DNA of 33,965 nt from Rhodoferax sp. (GTDB taxonomy: Bacteria > Pseudomonadota > Gammaproteobacteria > Burkholderiales > Burkholderiaceae_C), in the NCBI GenBank assembly GCA_025351745.1, contig JANXVI010000450.1, positions 1-33,965 on the forward strand, in the 5' to 3' direction. Positions 8,402-17,092 of this stretch are shown here, piece after piece. Position 1 is the first letter of the stretch; each line of letters starts with the position of its first letter. The notes under the pieces are model-generated. The model was not told the origin of the DNA, searched no databases, and saw only the letters and a program-made list of their open reading frames with translations. The position numbers and the translations under genes are program-made.

Positions 8402-8461
8402 GATGCCGTGGCTACGCGGCATCTGTCCACTTATCAACTTCATCCAGAAGGAATCCTTACC

Positions 8462-10741
8462 ATGCACGCCACGCGCAAACTCTGGACCTGGCTCGCAGTT
8501 ATCTGCGCTTTGTCCTTTGCCGTCCTGGGCTGGGTCGGAGCAGAGATTTATCTGACCGCACCGCCCATACCCCAACACGTCGTCAGTTCCAAGGGCACCG
8601 TGCTCTTCTCCGAGGGCCAAGTGCAGCGCGGCCAAGAGGCATGGCTTGCCGCCGGTGGTCAACAGCTGGGTTCGGTATGGGGCCACGGCAGCTACGTGGC
8701 GCCGGATTGGTCGGCCGATTGGTTGCACCGCGAAGCGCTTGCGTTGCGCGAAGTGCTGGCGCAGCGAGACTTTGGCAAAGCCTTTGCGCAACTCAGCACT
8801 GGCCAGCAGGGTGATCTTGCGGTGCGCCTCAAGAGTGAAATGCGCGGCAACACCTATGACGCCCAGACCGGCACCATTGCGCTAAGCCCTGAACGCGCAG
8901 AAGCGGTTCAGCAAGTCGTTGCGCACTACACGCAGTTGTTTGGTACCGATCCGGCAATGGACAAGCTGCGCGAACAGTACGCCATGAACGCCGGCTCCCT
9001 GCCCGACCCGGACGATCTGCAGGCACTACCGGCGTTCATTTTCTGGTCCGCCTGGTCGGCTGCGACGGACCGCCCCGGTGAAGTGGGCCTGAGCTACACC
9101 AGCAACTGGCCGCACGAGCCTTTGGTTGGCAACACGCCCACTGTGGGCGCGGGCATCTGGTCCATTGCCAGCATCATCTTCATGATTGCCGCCATCGCTG
9201 GCATGGTTTTCTACCACTCGACCCACCAGGAGGAGGGCGATCCCAAACCGCCCAAGGCTGACCCGCTGTTTGACCTAAAGCCCACGCCGTCAATGAAGGC
9301 TACCCGCAAGTATTTCTATGTGGTGATCGGACTGATTCTGGCTCAAATCGGCATGGGGGTGATCACCGCCCACTATGCGGTGGAAGGCCAAAGCTTCTTC
9401 GGCTTTCCGTTGGCGCAGATCCTGCCGTTCACGGTAAGCCGCACCATCCACACGCAGTTTGCGGTGCTGTGGATCGCGACCGCATGGCTGGCTACCGGCC
9501 TGTACATTGCCCCGGCAATTTCGGGTCATGAGCCCAAGTACCAAAAACTGGGTGTCGACGTGTTGTTCTACGCACTGCTGTTTATTGTGGTCGGCTCCAC
9601 CGCCTTTGGTTGGCTAGGCACCTTGCAGCACCTGGGCACCGACTTCTCTTTCTGGATCGGCAACCAGGGCTTGGAGTTCACCAGCATGGGCCGGGTCTGG
9701 CAAATCTTGCTGTTCATCGGCTTGTTGTTCTGGGTCACGTTGTTGGGCCGTGGACTTATGCCTGCACTCAAGACGCCATCCGAGAGCCGCGGTCTGATCG
9801 CCATGGTCTTCCTGGCTGCGCTGTGCATTGGCGGTTTCTATGCCACTTCGTTGACCTGGGGTCGGCACACCCACTATTCGATGATTGAGTACTGGCGCTG
9901 GTGGTTGGTCCACTTGTGGGTGGAGGGCTTCTTTGAAGTGTTTGCCACCGCCGTTATCGCGCTGTTGTTCACCCGCCTGGGCTTGATCCGCGCCGCTACC
10001 GCCAATAGCGCCATCGTGCTGGAGACCATCGTGTTTCTGTTTGGTGGCATTCTGGGCACCCTGCACCACCTGTACTTTACCGGCACACCAACCTTTGTCA
10101 TCGCCATTGGCGCCATGTTTTCTGCGCTGGAAGTGGTGCCGCTGGCCATGATTGGTGTGGAGGCCTATCGCAACTACCAACGCTCCAAGGCTGCACCCTG
10201 GGTGCAGGCCTACAAGTGGTCGATCTTGTGCTTCATCGCGGTGGGCTTTTGGAACGTGGTCGGCGCTGGTCTGCTGGGCTTTTCGATCAATACACCCATT
10301 GCGCTGTATTACATGCAGGGCCTGAACATGACGGCGGCGCATGGTCATGCCGCACTGTTTGGGGTGTACGGCATGCTGGGGATTGGACTGTTGTTGTTTT
10401 GCCTGCGCGGTTTGTCGGACAGGGCCGCCTGGTCGGACCGTTTGCTGAAACCCATGTTCTGGTCGCTGAATATTGGGCTGGCGATGATGGTCTTCATCTC
10501 GCTGGTTCCGGCCGGCATTTACCAGGCCTGGGCCAGCATCAGCCAGGGCATGTGGTTTGCGCGCTCGCCTGCGGTGGTGCACTCGCCATTTATGGAAACC
10601 CTGGTCTGGCTGCGCGTGCCGGGTGATATCGTGTTTACCATTGGCGCGCTGTTGCTTGCCTGGTTTGCAGTACGCCTGCTGACTGGCGCCAAATCCAAGC
10701 AACGTGTTCGGGTTGCGGTGGGGCAAGCCAAAAAGGCCTAA
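8462..10741 (+). CDS. norB: Quinol-type nitric oxide reductase large subunit (qNOR)
   Basis: The 759-residue protein is a single-chain NO reductase of the heme-copper oxidase superfamily. An N-terminal helix and a periplasmic extension of about 200 residues (LFSEGQVQRGQEAWLAAGGQQLGSVWGHG) mark the quinol-dependent type, which needs no NorC. The metal ligands are visible: His330 (RTIHTQF, low-spin heme b), His484 with Glu488 in HLWVE (FeB site), His535/His536 in LHHLYF (FeB) and His627/His629 in AHGHAALFG (hemes). It reduces 2 NO to N2O at the inner membrane using quinol. The start at 8462 has an AAGGA ribosome binding site and begins MHATRKLWTW; an upstream in-frame GTG (8408) lies too close to the operator and promoter to be likely. 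No norC or norQ/D neighbours are present, as expected for qNOR. Confidence 0.96.
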   Translation: MHATRKLWTWLAVICALSFAVLGWVGAEIYLTAPPIPQHVVSSKGTVLFSEGQVQRGQEAWLAAGGQQLGSVWGHGSYVAPDWSADWLHREALALREVLAQRDFGKAFAQLSTGQQGDLAVRLKSEMRGNTYDAQTGTIALSPERAEAVQQVVAHYTQLFGTDPAMDKLREQYAMNAGSLPDPDDLQALPAFIFWSAWSAATDRPGEVGLSYTSNWPHEPLVGNTPTVGAGIWSIASIIFMIAAIAGMVFYHSTHQEEGDPKPPKADPLFDLKPTPSMKATRKYFYVVIGLILAQIGMGVITAHYAVEGQSFFGFPLAQILPFTVSRTIHTQFAVLWIATAWLATGLYIAPAISGHEPKYQKLGVDVLFYALLFIVVGSTAFGWLGTLQHLGTDFSFWIGNQGLEFTSMGRVWQILLFIGLLFWVTLLGRGLMPALKTPSESRGLIAMVFLAALCIGGFYATSLTWGRHTHYSMIEYWRWWLVHLWVEGFFEVFATAVIALLFTRLGLIRAATANSAIVLETIVFLFGGILGTLHHLYFTGTPTFVIAIGAMFSALEVVPLAMIGVEAYRNYQRSKAAPWVQAYKWSILCFIAVGFWNVVGAGLLGFSINTPIALYYMQGLNMTAAHGHAALFGVYGMLGIGLLLFCLRGLSDRAAWSDRLLKPMFWSLNIGLAMMVFISLVPAGIYQAWASISQGMWFARSPAVVHSPFMETLVWLRVPGDIVFTIGALLLAWFAVRLLTGAKSKQRVRVAVGQAKKA

Positions 10742-10762
10742 ACGTCGCACGGAAGAAAAGGC

Positions 10763-10792
10763 GCAGCGGGTGTAATACTCACCGCGCTTTTT
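10763..10792 (+). terminator. Putative rho-independent terminator after norB
   Basis: A bulged GC-rich stem (GCAGCGGGTG pairing with CACCGCGC, 7-nt loop TAATACT) is followed by five T, 22 nt after the norB stop. It would separate norB from the SirB2 gene that starts at 10811. Confidence 0.5.
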
Positions 10793-10810
10793 CAATTTGA
10801 AAGTACCTGC

Positions 10811-11203
10811 ATGGACTACTACAGCATCAAAACTGTTCACCAAACCACGGTGGTCTTGTCAATGGTGGGCTTCTTTGCGCGGGGTGCTGGCGGCTTGGCC
10901 GGTGCAACCTGGGTGCGCAGCCGGGCTGCCAAAACGATTCCCCACATCGTTGACACTACGCTGCTGGCGTCTGCCGTCGCTTTGGCCTGGCAGTTAGGGC
11001 TCAATCCCTTAGTCACCCCGTGGCTCATGGCGAAGATCGTGGGTTTGCTGGTCTACATCGCGCTGGGCGTGGTGGCGTTGCGACTGGGCTTACCGTTGCG
11101 TGTTCGCGCAGTGGCGTGGGTGTTGGCCTTGACCTGCTTTGCCTACATTGCATCGGTTGCCATCCGCAAACAGCCAGCCGGTTTTTTTGGCTTCTTGGTT
11201 TAG
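10811..11203 (+). CDS. SirB2-family inner-membrane protein
   Basis: This 130-residue protein is almost wholly hydrophobic with about four membrane helices. It shows the family pattern: an N-terminal YYSIKTVHQTTVVLSMVGFFAR, a central IPHIVDTTLLASAVALAW and a C-terminal AKIVGLLVYIALG. SirB2 proteins are poorly characterised; the name comes from an early Salmonella invasion-regulator study, and a histidine-bearing multi-helix bundle suggests heme or quinone contact, which is inference. The gene lies between norB and nirK, which suggests a role linked to nitrogen-oxide respiration. It starts 18 nt after the terminator candidate, with only a weak ribosome binding site. Confidence 0.85.
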   Translation: MDYYSIKTVHQTTVVLSMVGFFARGAGGLAGATWVRSRAAKTIPHIVDTTLLASAVALAWQLGLNPLVTPWLMAKIVGLLVYIALGVVALRLGLPLRVRAVAWVLALTCFAYIASVAIRKQPAGFFGFLV

Positions 11204-11213
11204 GAGCGGCGAC

Positions 11214-11227
11214 TTGATGCAGATCAA
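11214..11227. promoter_or_regulatory. FNR/Anr/Dnr-type box upstream of nirK
   Basis: TTGATGCAGATCAA is an exact match to the CRP/FNR-family site TTGAT-N4-ATCAA. Its centre at 11220.5 is about 104 nt before the nirK start codon. A class II arrangement would place the transcription start near 11262, leaving a leader of about 60 nt. It implies activation at low oxygen (FNR/Anr) or by NO (Dnr/NnrR); the sequence cannot tell which. Confidence 0.8.
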
Positions 11228-11323
11228 GACGGCGTAGTATCCAAGCTGTTACCGTCGAGAGGCATCAAAAATACAAGTTTGGTTTTTTGGTGCAATCCCA
11301 TCACATTGCCTGAGGAGGGCGCC

Positions 11324-12838
11324 GTGCATCAAAATCTTCAAAAAATTGTCTCCCGCGTTGTGATTGCTCTGGGCTTGGCCCATGGAATGATCGCGTCAGC
11401 TGCAGCGCCGGTAGCGCCGCCACCGTCCAAACCGGTGATGACCAAATCCAGCGGAGATTTTGGGCCACCCCAGGGCCCTGTCATCCACGCAGTGCTGACC
11501 AGTCCGCCCTTTGTGCCGCCGCCCACCAACCGCAAATTTCCCGCAAAGGTCATCGTAGAGTTGGAGGTGGTTGAGAAAGAAATGCCCATTTCCGAAGGCG
11601 TGTCTTACACGTTTTGGACTTTTGGTGGCACGGTGCCGGGCAGCTTTATTCGGGTTCGCCAGGGCGACACCGTGGAGTTCCATCTGAAGAACCACCCCGA
11701 TAGCAAGATGCCGCACAACATCGACCTGCACGGTGTGACGGGCCCCGGAGGCGGCGCAGCGTCCAGCTTCACAGCGCCCGGTCATGCATCGCAGTTCACC
11801 TTCAAGGCCTTGAACGAAGGCATCTACGTGTACCACTGCGCCACGGCGCCGGTGGGCATGCACGTGGCCAACGGCATGTATGGGCTAATTCTGGTTGAGC
11901 CACCCGAAGGTTTGAGCAAGGTCGACCACGAGTACTACGTGATGCAAGGCGACTTTTACACGACCGGCAAGTACCGTGAAAAAGGCCAGCAGCCGTTTGA
12001 CATGGAAAAGGCCATCGACGAGCGGCCTACCTATGTGCTTTTCAATGGTGCGGAGGGTGCCTTGACGGGGGACCGCGCGATCACTGCCAAAACCAACGAG
12101 ACGGTGCGGCTGTTTGTGGGCAATGGCGGGCCAAACCTGGTCTCCAGTTTCCACGTCATCGGGGCTATCTTTGACAAGGTGCGCTACGAGGGCGGCTCCA
12201 ACGTGCAGAAGAACGTACAGACTACGCTGATACCCGCGGGAGGTGCGGCGGTGGTTGAATTCCACACCAAGGTGCCAGGCAGCTACGTGCTGGTGGACCA
12301 CTCGATCTTCCGTGCATTCAACAAGGGCGCGCTGGCGATCCTCAAGGTTACCGGCCCCGAGAACAAGTCGGTCTACTCCGGCAAAGAGCTGGACTCGGTG
12401 TACCTGGGTGACCGCTCACAACCCAATATGCAAGCCGTCTCCACCGCAGCCAAAAATGCCGCCAGTGGCACCTTGACGCAGCAAGACCAGGTGCAAGCGG
12501 GGCAGGCCCTGTTCGCCGGTACCTGCTCGGTGTGCCACCAGGCTAACGGTGCCGGATTGCCCGGCGTGTTTCCACCGCTGGCCAAGTCCGACTTTTTGGC
12601 GGCCGACACGCACCGTGCCATTGGCGTCGTGCTCAACGGACTCAGTGGCAAGCTCACCGTGAATGGCACCGCATACGATTCGGTCATGCCGCCCATGAAC
12701 CAGCTGAATGACGACGAAGTGGCCAACATCCTGACCTACGTCAATAATAGCTGGGGCAACGCCGGTGCCCGCGTGCTGGCCGAAGACGTCAAGAAAGTAC
12801 GCGCCATCAAGGCCCCCGCTGCTGCCGCTGCGCACTGA
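11324..12838 (+). CDS. nirK: Three-domain copper nitrite reductase with fused C-terminal cytochrome c
   Basis: The 504-residue protein has a signal peptide ending near ASAAA, two cupredoxin domains and a C-terminal cytochrome c. Type 1 copper ligands are His131, Cys172, His180 and Met185. Type 2 ligands are His136, His171 and a later histidine in VDHSIFRAF. The catalytic aspartate is Asp134 in HNIDLHG, and a catalytic histidine probably sits in SFHVIG. The spacing matches characterised CuNiRs. CSVCH (Cys401, Cys404, His405) binds heme c, with a likely axial Met at 455 (SVMPPM). The architecture is that of the Ralstonia pickettii enzyme. It reduces nitrite to NO in the periplasm, with its own heme domain delivering electrons. 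The GTG at 11324 is chosen because GAGGAG lies 6 nt upstream and a signal peptide follows; a longer in-frame start (11279) has neither. Confidence 0.96.
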   Translation: MHQNLQKIVSRVVIALGLAHGMIASAAAPVAPPPSKPVMTKSSGDFGPPQGPVIHAVLTSPPFVPPPTNRKFPAKVIVELEVVEKEMPISEGVSYTFWTFGGTVPGSFIRVRQGDTVEFHLKNHPDSKMPHNIDLHGVTGPGGGAASSFTAPGHASQFTFKALNEGIYVYHCATAPVGMHVANGMYGLILVEPPEGLSKVDHEYYVMQGDFYTTGKYREKGQQPFDMEKAIDERPTYVLFNGAEGALTGDRAITAKTNETVRLFVGNGGPNLVSSFHVIGAIFDKVRYEGGSNVQKNVQTTLIPAGGAAVVEFHTKVPGSYVLVDHSIFRAFNKGALAILKVTGPENKSVYSGKELDSVYLGDRSQPNMQAVSTAAKNAASGTLTQQDQVQAGQALFAGTCSVCHQANGAGLPGVFPPLAKSDFLAADTHRAIGVVLNGLSGKLTVNGTAYDSVMPPMNQLNDDEVANILTYVNNSWGNAGARVLAEDVKKVRAIKAPAAAAAH

Positions 12839-12853
12839 GATTTGGCCGCGTTC

Positions 12854-13636
12854 ATGAGACTCGCATGCTTCAAGCGGGCTTTGATTGGCCTGGTGCTCGG
12901 TGTTACGGCGAGTCTGGCGGCCCAGGCGGCCGAGTATGTCATCTTGCCCAGCGGAACGCTTAGCAGCGTACTGGCCAATGATGCAGACAAAGAGCCTGTG
13001 GCCGTCGCAGCTTTTTCAATGCGCGAGACACCGGTTACGCAAGCCGAGTTTTTGGCCTTTGTCAGCGCCCAGCCCGAATGGCAACGGGGTCGCATTGCGC
13101 GAACCTTTGCCGACACGGGTTATTTGAAAGACTGGTCTGCGCCGCTCACCACCAGTAGCCCAGACGCGAGCCAACAGCCCGTCGTCAATGTAAGTTGGTT
13201 TGCCGCCCAGGCCTTTTGCGAGGCCGAAGGCGCACGCCTACCCACCTGGCAAGAGTGGGAATATGCCGCCGCGGCCGACGCCACCCGGCGCGATGCTCGC
13301 ACCGACCCGGTCTGGCGCGCACGCATCCTCAACTGGTACGCCCGACCCGCCACCCAGGCGCTACCGCAAGTGGGCTCAGACTCTAATGTCTATGGCGTGC
13401 GTGACCTCCATGGCCTGATCTGGGAATGGGTGGACGACTTCAACGCGCTGCTGGTCAGCCCTGACAGCCGCTCGCGCGACGACCCCGATAAATTGAAGTT
13501 TTGCGGCGCGGGTGCCATCAGCCTGCAAGACCGTGAAAACTATGCCGTATTGATGCGCATCGCCTTGTTGTCCTCGCTCAATGCGGCTGACAGCACCAGC
13601 AGCCTTGGTTTTCGCTGCGCGCGCCCCCTCCCTTAG
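12854..13636 (+). CDS. nirV: NirV-like protein, FGE/SUMF1 fold, periplasmic
   Basis: After a signal peptide (LIGLVLGVTASLAAQAAE) the protein follows the formylglycine-generating-enzyme fold: ETPVTQAEFLAFV, PVVNVSWFAAQAFCEAEGARLPTWQEWEYAAAAD, VYGVRDLHGLIWEWVDDF and the closing SLGFRCARPL. Proteins of this type beside nirK are called NirV; their exact role in nitrite reductase maturation or activity is not settled. The paired catalytic/copper cysteines of true FGEs are not obvious: the C-terminal part has a single cysteine in FCGAG and one in FRCAR. A structural or partner-binding role is therefore more likely than formylglycine formation. It starts 15 nt after nirK and is surely in the same operon. 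A TTG at 12842 is an alternative start. Confidence 0.85.
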   Translation: MRLACFKRALIGLVLGVTASLAAQAAEYVILPSGTLSSVLANDADKEPVAVAAFSMRETPVTQAEFLAFVSAQPEWQRGRIARTFADTGYLKDWSAPLTTSSPDASQQPVVNVSWFAAQAFCEAEGARLPTWQEWEYAAAADATRRDARTDPVWRARILNWYARPATQALPQVGSDSNVYGVRDLHGLIWEWVDDFNALLVSPDSRSRDDPDKLKFCGAGAISLQDRENYAVLMRIALLSSLNAADSTSSLGFRCARPLP

Positions 13637-13645
13637 GATTCCACC

Positions 13646-14254
13646 ATGCACACACTTGCAACTTTTCCAACACGCTTGCGCCATATACGTGCGGGCTTCC
13701 TGGCGCTGATGGTGGCTCTTGTGGCCCCATGGGCAGGGGCTGGCACCGCCACTGCCCCATTGCCGACGGAATCCGTCTACCACTTGAATGCCCAGATGAC
13801 GGACCAAGCGGGTAAGGCCTTTACCCTTGTGCAGCGCCGAGGTCATCCGATGCTGGTCGGCATGTTCTACACCTCGTGCCAGTTCGTCTGCCCCATGCTG
13901 GTGGATGCGCTGCGCGATACCGAGGCCAAACTCACGCCCGAAGAACGCGGCCACCTGAGCGTGTTGCTCGTGACCATAGATCCGGCCCGCGACACGACGG
14001 TGGTTCTGCAGCGCACGGCTGAGGAACGTGGGCTAGACCCAGCGCACTGGACTGTGGCCCGAACCGATGCCAAGACCACCCGCAAGTTGGCGGCGGTGCT
14101 GGGTGTTCAATACCGTGCGCTACCCAATGGCGACTTTAACCACACCACCGATTTGATACTGCTGGACGCCGATGGCCGCATTGCCGGGCGTACTGCGCAA
14201 CTCGGTAGTGCCGACGCGGCATTTGTGACCCAGGTGAAGGCAGTCGCTCGCTAG
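13646..14254 (+). CDS. SCO1/SenC/PrrC-family copper chaperone
   Basis: The 202-residue protein has an N-terminal signal or anchor helix (FLALMVALVAPWAGA) and a thioredoxin-like SCO domain. The copper-binding residues are present: Cys78 and Cys82 in CQFVCP and His166 in DFNHTTDLILLD. The VTIDPARDT segment is also typical of the family. SCO proteins deliver copper or act as thiol-disulfide reductases for copper sites in the periplasm, classically CuA of cytochrome oxidase. Its place directly after nirK-nirV (9-nt gap, AGGA ribosome binding site) suggests it loads copper into NirK or keeps its copper-site cysteine reduced; this is inference from context. Confidence 0.92.
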   Translation: MHTLATFPTRLRHIRAGFLALMVALVAPWAGAGTATAPLPTESVYHLNAQMTDQAGKAFTLVQRRGHPMLVGMFYTSCQFVCPMLVDALRDTEAKLTPEERGHLSVLLVTIDPARDTTVVLQRTAEERGLDPAHWTVARTDAKTTRKLAAVLGVQYRALPNGDFNHTTDLILLDADGRIAGRTAQLGSADAAFVTQVKAVAR

Positions 14255-14326
14255 TTTCGTTGCAACGTATCCCGTTGGGAAACCCCAGAAGCCGGCGGGC
14301 AGCGTTGGATGCGCTAAGGTAGCGCC

Positions 14327-16855
14327 ATGACTATCTCATTTTGGACCCTGGGCTGGCGCACCCTGTGGCGTGATCTGCGCTCTGGCGATTTGCGTTTGTT
14401 GATCGTGGCGGTCACGTTGGCTGTGGCTGCACTGACTGCAGTGGGTTTCTTTGCCGATCGGCTCAAAAGTGGCTTGCAGCGCGATGCGCGCCAATTGCTG
14501 GGAGGGGATGCTGTCATCTCCAGCGACAACCCCACACCCGAAAACTTTGTGGCCAAGGCGCGTGAGCTGGGGCTTAACCTGGTGTCCACGGTGGGTTTTC
14601 CGACCATGGCGCGCGCGCCAGACGCGCAGGGTGGCGCGGCCAAGCTGGTGGCGCTCAAGGTGGTAGAGGCGGGCTACCCTCTGCGTGGCGCATTGCGTGT
14701 GGCCAGCGCGCCGGAGGCACCTGATGCAGCCACCCGCGGCATTCCGGCACCTGGTCAGGCCTGGGTAGAAGCACCGTTGCTGGATACCCTCGGTCTCAAG
14801 ATGGGCGATACCCTGCTGTTGGGCGATACCCAATTGACCATCCACACCGTGATCGTGGTTGAACCCGACCGCGGCGCGGGTTTTATGAATTTTGCCCCGC
14901 GCGTGATGATCAACCAGCGCGACCTTGCCGGTACCAAGTTGGTACAGCCCGCCAGCCGCCTAAACTACCGCATGGCCGTGGTGGGCGAAGACAAAGCGGT
15001 GCAGAGCTTCGTGGCCTGGGCCGATGCGCAGGTCAAGCAGGCCAGCGCCACTGGGCTGCGCGGCGTGCGCGTCGAGTCCTTGCAAGGCGGCCGTCCCGAG
15101 ATGAGCCAGACCTTGGACCGTGCCGACAAATTCCTGAGCCTGGTGGCCTTGCTCGCCGCGCTACTGAGTGCCGTTGCGGTGGCGCTGTCGGCCCGGGCCT
15201 TTGCCGCCAGCCATCTGGACGACTGTGCCATGCTGCGCGTGTTGGGCCTGCGCCAGCGCACCATTGCCGCCAGCTACGCGTTCGAGTTCGCACTGGTCGG
15301 CGTGTTCGCCAGCGCGCTGGGCGTGCTGGTGGGCTACTGCGTGCACTACCTGTTCGTGCTTCTGTTGGCGGGCTTGGTGGATGCGGCATTGCCCGCTGCC
15401 ACCGTATGGCCGGTGCTGCTGGGAATGGGTATGGGGCTGACGCTGCTGTTTGCATTTGGCTTGCCCCCAGTGCTGCAACTGGCGCAAGTACCGCCACTGC
15501 GCGTGATACGACGCGATGTGGGCAACCTGCGCCCCGTTACCGTGGGCGTGCTGGCCGTGGGCGTGCTGGGCTTTGCGGCACTGTTGCTGGCTGCCAGTAG
15601 CGACTTGACCTTGGGCTTGATTGCGGTGGGTGGTTTTGCGGGCGCGGTGCTGGTGTTTGCGGCGCTGAGCTGGTTGGCGGTCAAAGTTCTGCGCCGCAGC
15701 GTCAATGAGACCACGGCCCCGCGCTGGTTGGTGCTGGCCACCCGCCAAGTATCCGCACGCCCCGCCTATACCGTCGTACAGGTCAGCGCGCTGGCCGTCG
15801 GCCTGCTGGCCTTGGTGCTCTTGGTGTTGCTGCGCACCGACCTGATTGGCAGTTGGCGCAAGGCCACACCGCCCGACGCGCCCAACCGCTTTGTCATCAA
15901 CGTCATGCCGGACCAGTCGGACGCCTTCCAGAGCATGCTCAAAGGAGCCGGTGTTAGCCGCTACGACTGGTACCCCATGATCCGCGGGCGCCTGATCGCT
16001 GTGAATGGCCGGACCGTGACGCTCGATGACTTTGCCGATGAGCGGGCCAAACGCCTGGTGGACCGTGAATTCAATATCTCATTCAACGCCCATCTGCCGC
16101 AGCAGAATGTGGTGACTGCCGGGAAGTGGGTTGACGAAGAGCCTGGCGTCATCAGTATGGAAGAAGGCATTGCCACCACCCTCAAGCTCAAACTGGGCGA
16201 CGTGCTGCGCTTTGACATGGGCGGGCTGCAAAGCGAATCCAAAGTCACGTCGCTGCGCAAGGTCGACTGGGGTTCTATGCGGGCCAATTTCTTCGCGATC
16301 TACCCGGTCAGCAAGCTGGAGAACGTGCCGGCTACTTACATGGGCGCTTTCAAGGCACCGGCCACCAAGGGCTTTGACAATGCCTTGGTGCACCAATTTC
16401 CCAATGTGACCAATGTGGACATGACCACCACCATTGCGCAGGTGCAGCGCGTGCTGGACCAGGTGATACGCGCGGTGGAGTTTTTGTTTTGCTTCACACT
16501 GGCCGCAGGCCTGGTGGTGCTGTTTGCCGCAGTGACGGCCACACGTGAAGAGCGCGCCCGTGAATACGCGATCATGCGGGCCGTGGGCGCCAAAGGCAGC
16601 CTGCTGCGCCAGGTGCAGCGCGCGGAGCTGGCGGGCGTGGGTCTGCTTGCGGGCGTGCTGGCATCGGTCGTGGCGGGTGTTGTTGGCTGGGCGCTGGCGC
16701 GCTTTGTGTTCGAGTTCGAATGGACTGTCTCGTTGTGGGTGCCCGTGCTGGGCGGCCTGGCGGGCGCGGTACTGGCGCTGGCCGCCGGTTGGTGGGGCCT
16801 GCGCGAGGTTTTGAACCGTCCGGTGGTGGAGACATTGCGCCAGGCTTCGAACTAA
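14327..16855 (+). CDS. Large FtsX/MacB-superfamily ABC transporter permease (YbbP-like)
   Basis: The 842-residue membrane protein opens with WRTLWRDLRSGDLRLLIVAVTLAVAALTAVGFF and ends with the FtsX signature REERAREYAIMRAVGAKGSLLRQVQRAELAGVG. It has duplicated FtsX units with about ten membrane helices and two large periplasmic domains, as in E. coli YbbP and related predicted permeases. Such proteins work with a YbbA-type ATPase, often with the TesA esterase nearby. Neither is adjacent here; the nearest ATPase (20721) has its own permease. It probably handles lipids or lipoproteins, but no substrate is known. It starts 72 nt after the SCO gene and may or may not share its transcript. Confidence 0.9.
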   Translation: MTISFWTLGWRTLWRDLRSGDLRLLIVAVTLAVAALTAVGFFADRLKSGLQRDARQLLGGDAVISSDNPTPENFVAKARELGLNLVSTVGFPTMARAPDAQGGAAKLVALKVVEAGYPLRGALRVASAPEAPDAATRGIPAPGQAWVEAPLLDTLGLKMGDTLLLGDTQLTIHTVIVVEPDRGAGFMNFAPRVMINQRDLAGTKLVQPASRLNYRMAVVGEDKAVQSFVAWADAQVKQASATGLRGVRVESLQGGRPEMSQTLDRADKFLSLVALLAALLSAVAVALSARAFAASHLDDCAMLRVLGLRQRTIAASYAFEFALVGVFASALGVLVGYCVHYLFVLLLAGLVDAALPAATVWPVLLGMGMGLTLLFAFGLPPVLQLAQVPPLRVIRRDVGNLRPVTVGVLAVGVLGFAALLLAASSDLTLGLIAVGGFAGAVLVFAALSWLAVKVLRRSVNETTAPRWLVLATRQVSARPAYTVVQVSALAVGLLALVLLVLLRTDLIGSWRKATPPDAPNRFVINVMPDQSDAFQSMLKGAGVSRYDWYPMIRGRLIAVNGRTVTLDDFADERAKRLVDREFNISFNAHLPQQNVVTAGKWVDEEPGVISMEEGIATTLKLKLGDVLRFDMGGLQSESKVTSLRKVDWGSMRANFFAIYPVSKLENVPATYMGAFKAPATKGFDNALVHQFPNVTNVDMTTTIAQVQRVLDQVIRAVEFLFCFTLAAGLVVLFAAVTATREERAREYAIMRAVGAKGSLLRQVQRAELAGVGLLAGVLASVVAGVVGWALARFVFEFEWTVSLWVPVLGGLAGAVLALAAGWWGLREVLNRPVVETLRQASN

Positions 16856-16868
16856 GTCCTGTCTACTA

Positions 16869-16925
16869 TGCTATAGTTTTGATAGCTATATACGCCTATT
16901 CCACGAGGGCTAGAAGCCATTTCTA
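16869..16925 (+). repeat. Structured intergenic repeat, copy A
   Basis: It contains TGCTATA at the start, a hairpin GCTAT/ATAGC with a 7-nt loop (16870-16886), ACGC, and the block CGAGGGCTAG (16904-16913) followed by a small GGCT/AGCC hairpin. Copy B at 32587 has the same blocks at identical spacing with no gaps. It begins 13 nt after the stop codon of the permease gene. The style recalls intergenic repeats common in Comamonadaceae genomes (from memory, unchecked). It may act as a 3' RNA structure. Confidence 0.7.
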
Positions 16926-17092
16926 TCAATGACCCCTCGTTTTGCGACTTAAGAACCTTGATGTGGGTACTTTTGCAGTAACGTCAGATAGGCCCATGGC
17001 AAAAACTGCGCTGCTGCGTTATGCTGAATTTAGCGCGCACTCCGGAGAAAGGACGGTCAGCATGGCGAATGGGTGGTTACAAGCATGAGGCT

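Noticed and set aside
9614-10843. Minus-strand open frame (409 codons) opposite norB
   Set aside because: It mirrors the codon pattern of norB. The product is His/Gln-rich low-complexity sequence without a ribosome binding site or known motif.
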